In this document: piece by piece, positions 5,379 through 11,873 of the stretch
Layout: every line of letters begins with the position of its first letter
How positions within the stretch are numbered: the first letter of the stretch is position 1
NCBI GenBank assembly: GCA_947168625.1
Contig: CAMVMQ010000023.1
Coordinates: 1 to 11,873 of the forward strand
DNA: 11,873 nt
Source of the DNA: an uncultured Caryophanales bacterium
Lineage (GTDB): Bacteria > Bacillota_I > Bacilli_A > RF39 > UBA660
Reading direction: 5' to 3'
The notes under the pieces: generated by a model
Told to the model about the DNA's origin: nothing
The model's input: only the letters and a program-made list of their open reading frames with translations
The model's database searches: none
Translations under genes and position numbers: made by a program

Positions 5379-8315
5379 TTACTTTTTAGTATCTTCCAAT
5401 TTAACAGATACTATTTTACTAACACCAGACTCTTGCATAGTAATACCATATAACAAATCGGCATACTCCATTGTTTTCTTTTTATGTGTAATGATAATAA
5501 ACTGTGTATCTTGATATTTTTTTAAATATTTACCAAACGCTTCAACATTAGCATCATCTAAAGCAGCCTCTACCTCATCAAATAAACAAAAAGGTACAGG
5601 TCTAATATTTAAAATAGCAAATAATAAACTAATTGCCGTAAAAGTTTTTTCTCCACCAGATAGAAGACTAATACTTTGAAGTTTTTTTCCAGGTGGCTCT
5701 GCTTTTATTTCAATACCAGTTTCTAATATATTACTAGGTTCAGTAAGTATTAGTTCTGCCTTTCCACCTTTAAATAGTTCTCTATATACTTTCTTAAACT
5801 CTTCTCTTACTTTTTCAAAAGTATCCAATAGTTTCTCTTTCATGATATCATCCATTTCTTTAATAATATCATACAAAGTATTTTCAGCACTAATTAAGTC
5901 TTCCTTTTGTTTAGTTAAAAAATCAAACCTTTCTTTAGCCTTTTCATATTCTTCTGGAGCATCTAAATTAACATTACCAATTATCTCTAATTCATTCTTT
6001 AATCTAATAACTTCATCTCTAGCACTATTATCATCCATTTCCAAAGAATAATTCTCTTTAGCAAACTCATATGTCATATTATAATTACTAGTAAGATTAT
6101 TAAGTAAATTATCTAAAGATACATCTGCTCTATTTACCTTAATATTTAAATTGTTAAGTTCCTTTTCTTTTCTATTAATATAATTATTGCTATTCTTTGA
6201 AGTCTCTTCTATCTCATTAATAGTATTAGTAGTACTTTCTTCTTCTACTTTAAGAAGAGATATTTCCTTACTAATACCCGCTATTTCCTCTCGTACTTTA
6301 GCTAATTTAGATAAAGAAGAATCTTCTATATCACTACTCTTACTAATACTATCTAAGTCATTCAATTCTTTTTCTTTATTAGTCTTATCATCTTTAATCT
6401 TAGATATATCAATATCTAAAGAACTAATCTTAGATTCTAACATAGCCCTATCACTTTGAAGACTAAATAATTTATTATTTAACTCTTTTAATTCCTTATC
6501 AAGATTATTCATATCAAGAGTTAATCCCTTATTCTTATCCTCTAATACACTTTTTTTCTTAACAATACTCTCTAACTCATTTTTAAAAGATATACTACTA
6601 TTACTCTTAGTAATAGAACCACCTGTTAAAGAACCTCCAACATTAATAACTTGTCCATCTAAAGTAACTATTTTATACTTCTTACTTATTCTTTCACTAA
6701 TAATATTAGCATTATCAATATTATCACAAATAATAATATTACCTAAAACATTAGAAATAATACTATTATATTTATCATCATTTTTTACTATTCCACTAGC
6801 AATTCCAATATAACCAGGAATACTTTCAATACTACTTATTATATCACTAGGTATATATCTTCCAGTTATTTTATCTATAGGATAAAAAGTAGCTCTTCCT
6901 AAATTATTATTCTTAAGATAATAAATAAGATCTTTAGCAATACTGGAAGTATCTACAACTAAATAAGATGCAGATGAACCTAAAGCAATATTAATAGCTA
7001 CCGAATATTTTTCTTCTACTTCAAGTAAAGAAGATATAATATTATGAATACCACTAAACTTAGGATTATCCAAAATACTCTTAATAGGTTTAGGTACCAA
7101 ACTATTATTATTAATAGCATTTTCTAAATACTCTTCCCTATATTTATAACTATCAATATCCCTATTATTCTTAATAATTTGATTATTAATATTATTCTTT
7201 TTAATACCAAGTTCACTACTTTTACTAGTAGTTATATCAATTTCCTCAAGTAATAAATCTTTCTTCTTAATTAATACTTCTCTTTCCCCTATTAAACTAT
7301 TAAGATTACCTTCTATTTCCAAAATATCTTTCTTTAATAATATAATATTACTAGCAATCTTATCCTTTTCATCTTTATATTTACTTCTTTCTTCATATAA
7401 CTTAATATCTGAAGTAATCGTACTTTCTTCTTTAGATAACTCAATAAGTATATTTTGCTTCTCACTAATACTATCTCTAATACTCTTAAGCTTATCTTTA
7501 TATTTCAAAATATCAATATCATAAGTACTAGTACTACTAGATAGCGTAGCTATCTCATCTTCTAGTGCTTTAATTTTCTTTTTATCCTCTTGATAAATAA
7601 AATTCAAATCAGTAATCATTTTAGCAAGTAAAGCGACTTCAATATTAGATAATCTATCTTTAATACTAATATACTTCATAGCTTTTTTAGAAGCCTCTTC
7701 AAGAGGAATAATATTCGTAGTAAGTTCTCCTATTATATCACTTACCCTATTCAAATTCATATTAGTTCGATCTAATTTTCTTAAAGCTTCTTCTTTTCTT
7801 CTCTTATATTTAAGAACCCCCGCAGCTTCCTCAAAAAAAACCCTTCTATCTTCAGGTTTATTAGATAAAATATCATCTATCTTACCTTGACTAATAATAT
7901 TAAAACTCTCTTTAGCCGTACCAGAATCCGCTAATAATTCAGTAATATCCTTAAGTCTAACTCTTTCATTATTAAGATAGTATTCATTCTCTCCTGAACG
8001 ATAAGTAACCCTCTTTATCGATACCTCATTATAAGTAATAGGAAGAGACTTATCTTCATTATCAAAAATAAGTGTAACAGAAGCAGAGCCCATAGCTTTC
8101 CTACTCTCACTACCAGAAAATATTACATCTGAAGAAGAGTCTCCTCTTAAAGACTTTATAGACTGCTCTCCTAGTACCCATCTAACAGCATCAACAATAT
8201 TAGATTTACCAGAACCATTAGGACCTACTACACCATTAATACCCTTATCAAAAACAATTGATACCTTGTCAGCAAAAGATTTAAAACCATAAGCACTTAT
8301 TTCTTTCAAATACAT
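5379..8315 (-). CDS. smc: Chromosome condensin SMC, short-arm form
   Basis: SMC is the ATPase of the bacterial condensin (with ScpA and ScpB, not in this window) that extrudes DNA loops and aligns chromosome arms. Domains: N-terminal head 1-165 with Walker A GPNGSGKSN (31-39) and Q-loop Q143; first coiled-coil arm about 166-400; hinge about 405-565 ending in the glycine-rich GGSLTGGS (560-567); second arm about 570-815; C-terminal head with signature LLSGGEK (884-890), Walker B CLFDEVEAALDD (910-921) and the switch His in ITHKKK (H944). All ATPase elements are intact. At 978 residues it is about 200 shorter than Bacillus subtilis SMC (about 1186), and the loss is shared by both arms. Mycoplasma SMC proteins have a similar short length. 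The ATG at 8315 has only a distant ribosome site (AGGTAGGA, 12 or more bases away). It has its own promoter and a shared terminator, so it forms a single-gene unit. Confidence 0.97.
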   Translation of the reverse strand: MYLKEISAYGFKSFADKVSIVFDKGINGVVGPNGSGKSNIVDAVRWVLGEQSIKSLRGDSSSDVIFSGSESRKAMGSASVTLIFDNEDKSLPITYNEVSIKRVTYRSGENEYYLNNERVRLKDITELLADSGTAKESFNIISQGKIDDILSNKPEDRRVFFEEAAGVLKYKRRKEEALRKLDRTNMNLNRVSDIIGELTTNIIPLEEASKKAMKYISIKDRLSNIEVALLAKMITDLNFIYQEDKKKIKALEDEIATLSSSTSTYDIDILKYKDKLKSIRDSISEKQNILIELSKEESTITSDIKLYEERSKYKDEKDKIASNIILLKKDILEIEGNLNSLIGEREVLIKKKDLLLEEIDITTSKSSELGIKKNNINNQIIKNNRDIDSYKYREEYLENAINNNSLVPKPIKSILDNPKFSGIHNIISSLLEVEEKYSVAINIALGSSASYLVVDTSSIAKDLIYYLKNNNLGRATFYPIDKITGRYIPSDIISSIESIPGYIGIASGIVKNDDKYNSIISNVLGNIIICDNIDNANIISERISKKYKIVTLDGQVINVGGSLTGGSITKSNSSISFKNELESIVKKKSVLEDKNKGLTLDMNNLDKELKELNNKLFSLQSDRAMLESKISSLDIDISKIKDDKTNKEKELNDLDSISKSSDIEDSSLSKLAKVREEIAGISKEISLLKVEEESTTNTINEIEETSKNSNNYINRKEKELNNLNIKVNRADVSLDNLLNNLTSNYNMTYEFAKENYSLEMDDNSARDEVIRLKNELEIIGNVNLDAPEEYEKAKERFDFLTKQKEDLISAENTLYDIIKEMDDIMKEKLLDTFEKVREEFKKVYRELFKGGKAELILTEPSNILETGIEIKAEPPGKKLQSISLLSGGEKTFTAISLLFAILNIRPVPFCLFDEVEAALDDANVEAFGKYLKKYQDTQFIIITHKKKTMEYADLLYGITMQESGVSKIVSVKLEDTKK

Positions 8316-8339
8316 CTCTTATTCACATCCTACCTCTTA

Positions 8340-8368
8340 ATTTTACAATATTTTTTAAGTAATATCAA
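8340..8368 (-). promoter_or_regulatory. Sigma-A-type promoter for smc
   Basis: Minus-strand TTGATA (8368-8363) and TAAAAT (8345-8340) are separated by exactly 17 bases; each matches the consensus at five of six positions. It lies in the 65 bases between the upstream terminator and the smc start. The predicted start near 8333 gives a leader of about 18 bases. Confidence 0.68.
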
Positions 8369-8380
8369 TATTTTACAACT

Positions 8381-8476
8381 AAAAAAAGCCAAAAGAGTAT
8401 TATCTCTTCAAGCTTATATTTATTTCTCAAGAACAATAGAAAAAGAAGAATTATTTTTCTTCTTTCATACTCTTTT
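8381..8476 (-). terminator. Structured terminator region ending the dcw-type operon
   Basis: On the minus strand AAAAGAGTAT (8476-8467), starting right after the stop of the small peptide gene, pairs perfectly over 10 bases with ATACTCTTTT (8400-8391), followed by GGC and seven T's (8387-8381). Between these arms lies a second hairpin, AGAAGAA/TTCTTCT with a short AT-rich loop, followed by its own T-run (about 8465-8438). The 3' arm can also pair locally with AAGAG (8408-8404) as a small hairpin right before the T-run. So at least one intrinsic terminator is well supported, and alternative pairings exist. Confidence 0.72.
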
Positions 8477-8581
8477 CTATTTTATAAAACTACTTCCAAA
8501 ATATATACCTAATACAATACATATTAACATTATCAAAATTGTATATATTATCTTTGATCTTTCATTAGTATCATAATTCAT
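8477..8581 (-). CDS. 34-residue single-pass membrane peptide
   Basis: ATG at 8581, stop TAG at 8477-8479. The start is 14 bases after the transpeptidase stop codon, and a GAGGT ribosome site sits 7 bases upstream in that gap, which is the main reason to believe it is translated. The product has a short charged N-terminus (MNYDTNERSK) followed by one hydrophobic helix (about residues 11-28, with ILIMLICIVLGIYF) and a short polar end with one lysine. No homologue is recognised. Position after ftsL and the transpeptidase suggests co-transcription with the division genes, so a small accessory role at the membrane is conceivable, but this is inference. The operon's terminator begins at the next base after the stop. 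Confidence 0.68.
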   Translation of the reverse strand: MNYDTNERSKIIYTILIMLICIVLGIYFGSSFIK

Positions 8582-8595
8582 ACTATTACCTCACT

Positions 8596-10755
8596 TTAAT
8601 ACTTAGGTCTTAATTTTATTATTACACTAGTATCTATTAAATTACCCTCTTCTATATTCTGTTCATATACATAACCATTACCTTCTAATGTATATTCAAT
8701 ATTTAATAGTCTAAATACATTATCTACTTCTTTATAAGACATATTAATTAGATTAGGCATTAAATAAGTATCACTATTAGTTTTTAATATTACTAAGTCA
8801 TCTTCATAAATAGTAGTTCCAATACTTGGATACTGGTCTATTATCTTATCTCCATTTCCAAGAACTAAAACATTAATATTAGATTGTTCTAGAAAAGATT
8901 TAATATTATTAATATCTTTATTATAATAAGAAGATACTTTTATTTCTTGTTTATCCTTCCCTTTTTCTGTAATATTTAAATATTTAGTAATATTTTCTTC
9001 TACTTCTTTTATCATAGGAGCTATATAGTTAGTAGTATCTTTTGGTCTTCTTATTGCAGCATAAACAATTATATTAGGATCATCACCAGGAAATAATCCT
9101 GAGAAAGAATATATATAGTCTGATTGTCCTGTCATATATTTATTATGTTTATAATCAAATATTTGAGCAGTACCAGTCTTACCTATCAAATCATAACCAT
9201 CCATATAATAAGCATAACCAGTAGAATTTTCATTAGTACCAGTAATTACACTTCTCATTAATTCCTTCATTTTATCAGTAGTACTTTTATTTACTTTAGT
9301 ACCTAATGATTCCTTTTTTCCTAGATATATAGTTTCTTTTTTATCATTATCCACTATCTTATCAATAATATATGGCTTTAACATCTCACCATCATTTGCA
9401 ATTATTGATAAAGCCTCTAAATGCTGTATTGGAGTAGTAGTTATTCCCTGTCCATATCCAGCAGTAGCTACTTCAACTTGATAATTAAAATCAATACTAC
9501 CCTTTTCTTCTCTTTCTAAAGTAAAACCAGTTTTCTTACCAAAGCCATAATCCTCATAGCAACTTCTTAATTCTCTTTTATTTATCGTTGTTTCTACTAG
9601 ATTAGCCACAGCAATATTAGATGATAAAGCAAAACCCTGATCATAAGATAGCCTTCCCCATCCTTTTTTATTCCAGTCAGATATTGTTACCGTACTATCA
9701 TCAACTTCAGATGTATATGTTTTACTACCAGATTCATATGTATCTTCCCCATTATATTTACCTGAATCAATAGCACACATATAACTAAATACCTTCATCG
9801 TCGAACCAGGTTCGTAAGAATACCCCACTAGTGGATCAATATATGAAGTCATATTTCTTAAATTAGGATCAAATGATGGTGTACTAGAGTATCCCAATAT
9901 TTTACCTGTTTTAGCATCCATTACCAAAAGAAGCACCCATTCAGCTTCTGACTGTTCTTGAGCTTTCTTAACAGCAGATTCAGTAAACATCTCGATATTA
10001 GAATCTAATGTTAAATAGATATCCTCTCCATTAACTGCAGGCTTTATATATTCCCTACCGTTTGCAATACGATATCCATATTTATCTTTTTCATAAGTAA
10101 CATAACCTAATTTACCAGTTAATTTATCATTAAAGTATTCTTCAGTACCTAGTTCCCCAGTAATAATACTATTTTCTTCTGCTTCCTTATTTACAGTATA
10201 ACCCAAAATATAAGAAGCAAAGTCTCCATTAGGATAATACCTCTTAATATCCTTAATAAAATCAATTCCCTGAAGATTTAAGTTATCAATCTCTTCTTTA
10301 GTTATTTCACTTATACCCTTACCAATACTACCAAATTCCACCTGATATTTATTATTATCTTTTCCATTTTGCAATATATCTTTAATATTATTTGCCTCAA
10401 CATTTAATACTTCCGATAATTTAGTACTTGTATAATCTATATCCTCAACATAATCTTTATTACCACTAGCATCTACCCTCTTTTCAGATAAATATGCAAG
10501 AAGAGTATAACTAGAAACATCAGTAGCTAGTACCTCACCTTTAGAATCATAGATAGTACCCCTATTAGGTATTATCACTTCTTCTTCAGTATTTCTTCTT
10601 TTAATAAAAGCAGCAATTGTTGACTCTCCTACTTTATAATTAACTAAACATAAATATGATATTCTAATAACTAGAACAAAGAATAAAAAAAAGACAAAGA
10701 AAATAACTAATTTACTCACATGAAATTTATCATTATTTTTCTTTGCCTTTTTCAC
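8596..10755 (-). CDS. pbpB: Class B penicillin-binding protein 2B/SpoVD type, division transpeptidase with PASTA domains
   Basis: This is a membrane-anchored D,D-transpeptidase that cross-links septal peptidoglycan with FtsW, FtsL and DivIB partners. Numbered from GTG at 10755 (719 residues): basic N-terminus, membrane helix about 15-37, the class B dimerisation region (about 57-235, including IPNRGTIYD), and the transpeptidase domain with the three active-site motifs S-T-M-K (Ser318, Lys321), S-S-N (378-380) and K-T-G (526-528). Two C-terminal PASTA-like repeats follow (about 607-660 and 662-719), typical of PBP2B/PBP2x/SpoVD. The frame also has a GTG at 10764, but the GTG at 10755 has AAAGGTG 6 bases upstream, whereas the earlier one lacks a ribosome site and would lie in it. 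The ribosome site overlaps the stop of ftsL, so the two genes are probably coupled. A sporulation-specific (SpoVD) role is possible but nothing here supports it over vegetative division. Confidence 0.95.
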   Translation of the reverse strand: MKKAKKNNDKFHVSKLVIFFVFFLFFVLVIRISYLCLVNYKVGESTIAAFIKRRNTEEEVIIPNRGTIYDSKGEVLATDVSSYTLLAYLSEKRVDASGNKDYVEDIDYTSTKLSEVLNVEANNIKDILQNGKDNNKYQVEFGSIGKGISEITKEEIDNLNLQGIDFIKDIKRYYPNGDFASYILGYTVNKEAEENSIITGELGTEEYFNDKLTGKLGYVTYEKDKYGYRIANGREYIKPAVNGEDIYLTLDSNIEMFTESAVKKAQEQSEAEWVLLLVMDAKTGKILGYSSTPSFDPNLRNMTSYIDPLVGYSYEPGSTMKVFSYMCAIDSGKYNGEDTYESGSKTYTSEVDDSTVTISDWNKKGWGRLSYDQGFALSSNIAVANLVETTINKRELRSCYEDYGFGKKTGFTLEREEKGSIDFNYQVEVATAGYGQGITTTPIQHLEALSIIANDGEMLKPYIIDKIVDNDKKETIYLGKKESLGTKVNKSTTDKMKELMRSVITGTNENSTGYAYYMDGYDLIGKTGTAQIFDYKHNKYMTGQSDYIYSFSGLFPGDDPNIIVYAAIRRPKDTTNYIAPMIKEVEENITKYLNITEKGKDKQEIKVSSYYNKDINNIKSFLEQSNINVLVLGNGDKIIDQYPSIGTTIYEDDLVILKTNSDTYLMPNLINMSYKEVDNVFRLLNIEYTLEGNGYVYEQNIEEGNLIDTSVIIKLRPKY

Positions 10756-10759
10756 TATA

Positions 10760-10768
10760 ATCACCTTT
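10760..10768 (-). promoter_or_regulatory. Ribosome binding site deciding the transpeptidase start
   Basis: Minus-strand AAAGGTGAT overlaps the TAA stop of ftsL and ends just before the GTG start at 10755. The GTG at 10764 is part of this site, so it is an unlikely start. Confidence 0.72.
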
Positions 10769-11054
10769 ATTCTACTGTCATTATATTATTATTATTATAA
10801 GAAAGTCCTAAACTTCTACTCACAATCTCAATATTTTCTAAGGAAGCCATTTCATTAATCTTCATAACTAGACTTTCATTAGTATTTTCTTGTGCTTCCA
10901 CTTTTTTATTCATTTTTTGTAGTTCAATATTCATTTTTGAAACCGAAGCACTAGTAAAGACAATTCCAATTAATAGTATTATTGTCATAAAAATACCACT
11001 CTTAAAAATAAATCTTTCTGTTTTATTAAGCCCCTTCTTTTTCTTTTTTTTCAT
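10767..11054 (-). CDS. ftsL: Cell division protein FtsL (DivIC-like fold)
   Basis: A small bitopic protein of the divisome that pairs with DivIC/FtsB and helps activate FtsW and the class B transpeptidase. The 95 residues show the family layout: a short very basic cytosolic end (six consecutive lysines), one membrane helix (about 19-37), then an extracytoplasmic helical/coiled-coil stretch (about 38-72, with MNIELQKMNKKVEAQENTNESL) and a short end where ENIEIVSRSLGLSY (73-86) matches the conserved tail of FtsL/DivIC. FtsL sequences diverge a lot, so the call depends also on position: directly between rsmH and the transpeptidase, as in the dcw cluster of most Firmicutes. ATG at 11054 has AAAGGA overlapping the end of rsmH, 6 bases of gap. 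Confidence 0.88.
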   Translation of the reverse strand: MKKKKKKGLNKTERFIFKSGIFMTIILLIGIVFTSASVSKMNIELQKMNKKVEAQENTNESLVMKINEMASLENIEIVSRSLGLSYNNNNIMTVE

Positions 11055-11060
11055 ATTTTA

Positions 11061-11873
11061 TCATTCCTTTATTCTTTCAACAACTCTAAGTCTAGACGAT
11101 CTAGCACGATTGTTTTCATCAGTTTCTTCCTTACTTGGAGAAATATTAGCAACTATTTTATATTTAGGTTCATATTCCTCTGGTATAAATGGTAATTTAG
11201 ATAAATTACTATCCACTTTAGAATATTTATTAAACATGTCTTTAACAATACGATCCTCTAATGAGTGAAATGTAATAACAGATATTCTACCACCTACATT
11301 TAACATATTAATAGCATCTTCCAAAGCTATTTTTAAAACTTCCAATTCATTATTTACTTCAATTCTTATTGCTTGAAATGTCCTTCTCGCCGGATGACTA
11401 CCAACAGTCTCTTTATACGGCATACTTTTTTTAATTACATCTACTAATTCTAAAGTAGTCTTAATAGGAGCAATCTCTCTAGTCTTCACAATATGTTTTG
11501 CTATACTAGCAGCATACTTTTCTTCACCATAATCTCTAATTACTCTCGTAAGAGCTTCTTCTGTATAGTCATTTACTACATTATAAGCAGATAGTTTTTG
11601 TTTTCTATCCATTCGCATATCCAAAGGCGCATCATTGTGAAAACTAAAACCTCTTTCAGCAATATCAAGTTGCGGACTAGATACTCCTAAGTCAAAGACA
11701 ATTCCATCAATCTTTTCAATATTTCTTTTATTTAATTCCCTTTTTAAATTCACAAAATTAGTTTTAATTACCTCAAAATTATCACTAATTTCTTTTAGTT
11801 TCTTTTCACTATATTCTATTGCCATATCATCTTGATCAAAGGCGAAAAGAAAGCCCCTTTTTATTCTTTTCAA
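11061..11873 (-). CDS. rsmH: 16S rRNA (cytosine-1402 N4) methyltransferase RsmH, 5' end off window
   Basis: RsmH (formerly MraW) uses S-adenosylmethionine to methylate N4 of C1402 in the decoding site of 16S rRNA; it is the usual early gene of the dcw cluster. The visible 270 residues carry the family hallmarks: FAFDQDD (acidic end of the cofactor site), GIVFDLGVSSPQLD, RGFSFHNDAPLDMRMD, HPARRTFQAIRIEVN, VITFHSLEDRIVK and the C-terminal NNRARSSRLRVVERI. The frame is open to the right edge, so about 40 N-terminal residues, including the glycine-rich motif I, lie outside. The first codon in view is TTG, which encodes an internal leucine in LKRIKRG rather than a start. The TGA stop overlaps the ribosome site of ftsL. 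Confidence 0.97.
   Translation of the reverse strand: MKRIKRGFLFAFDQDDMAIEYSEKKLKEISDNFEVIKTNFVNLKRELNKRNIEKIDGIVFDLGVSSPQLDIAERGFSFHNDAPLDMRMDRKQKLSAYNVVNDYTEEALTRVIRDYGEEKYAASIAKHIVKTREIAPIKTTLELVDVIKKSMPYKETVGSHPARRTFQAIRIEVNNELEVLKIALEDAINMLNVGGRISVITFHSLEDRIVKDMFNKYSKVDSNLSKLPFIPEEYEPKYKIVANISPSKEETDENNRARSSRLRVVERIKE

Noticed and set aside
5842..6459. Two plus-strand frames (69 and 90 codons) in the smc region.
   Set aside because: Both antisense to the smc second coiled-coil arm and C-terminal head junction; Ser/Leu/Ile-rich shadows of a charged coiled coil.
7524..7555. A 12-base palindrome (AGTACTAGTACT) next to a 7-base inverted repeat (AGATAGC/GCTATCT) inside smc.
   Set aside because: Encodes a serine-rich stretch (around residues 256-265) of the arm in frame; AT-rich repeats of AGTA/CTAG are common here and nothing suggests a protein-binding site.
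8443..8470. Five-codon frame (MKEEK) right after the small peptide gene.
   Set aside because: Lies in the terminator hairpin, and its only upstream purine-rich sequence is the hairpin arm; most likely chance.
11871..11873. TTG at the right edge as a start for rsmH.
   Set aside because: The sequence that follows (LKRIKRGFLFAFDQDD) matches the interior of RsmH after motif I; the gene continues beyond the window.
1..11873. Possible alternative genetic code (TGA as Trp), given the Mollicutes-like features.
   Set aside because: Tryptophans in phosphoketolase, rsmH-side genes and the surface protein are TGG, and TGA serves as the rsmH stop.

Overview
The window comes from a very AT-rich, low-GC Gram-positive-type bacterium that uses the standard code (tryptophans are TGG; no in-frame TGA is read through). 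It has a peptidoglycan cell wall, since a division transpeptidase with PASTA domains, FtsL and a FemAB-type wall enzyme are present. It ferments sugars through a phosphoketolase. The short-armed SMC (978 residues, a length known from Mycoplasma), the compact spacing and a TasA/camelysin-like secreted protein suggest an uncultured small-genome Bacilli lineage between Erysipelotrichia and the Mollicutes, of the kind found in animal guts. This placement is inference from gene content, not from a marker tree.

Layout, read along the minus strand from the right edge (all genes are minus-strand except one). (1) 11873-8477 is the start of a division/cell-wall (dcw) cluster: rsmH (5' end outside the window), ftsL, a PBP2B/SpoVD-type transpeptidase, and a 34-residue membrane peptide with a good ribosome site. 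Gaps are very short, and the unit ends in a structured terminator region at 8476-8381. The usual next dcw genes (mraY, murD, ftsW) are not there. (2) 8368-5320 is smc, with its own -35/-10 promoter and a terminator shared with the convergent gene. (3) 4093-5340 (+) is a FemAB-family aminoacyl/peptidyl transferase with a lysine-rich tail. (4) 4007-987 is an operon starting divergently from the femAB gene: phosphoketolase, a 123-residue C-terminally anchored membrane protein whose start lies inside the phosphoketolase gene, and a small DUF1292-like protein. (5) 982-1 is a separately promoted surface protein with a SipW-type signal sequence, running off the left edge.

Functionally, RsmH (ribosome modification), FtsL and the PBP (septal wall synthesis), SMC (chromosome compaction and segregation) and the FemAB enzyme (peptide cross-bridge) make a growth-and-division neighbourhood. 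The phosphoketolase supplies acetyl phosphate from pentose or hexose phosphates. I see no mobile element, CRISPR array, tRNA or rRNA. No stretch over 300 bases lacks a gene; the two longest gaps (3972-4092 and 8316-8476) are filled by promoters and a terminator. I did not find a clearly new multi-gene system. The best leads are the uncharacterised tail-anchored protein coupled to phosphoketolase, the 34-residue dcw peptide, and the dual-use 3' end of the femAB gene.
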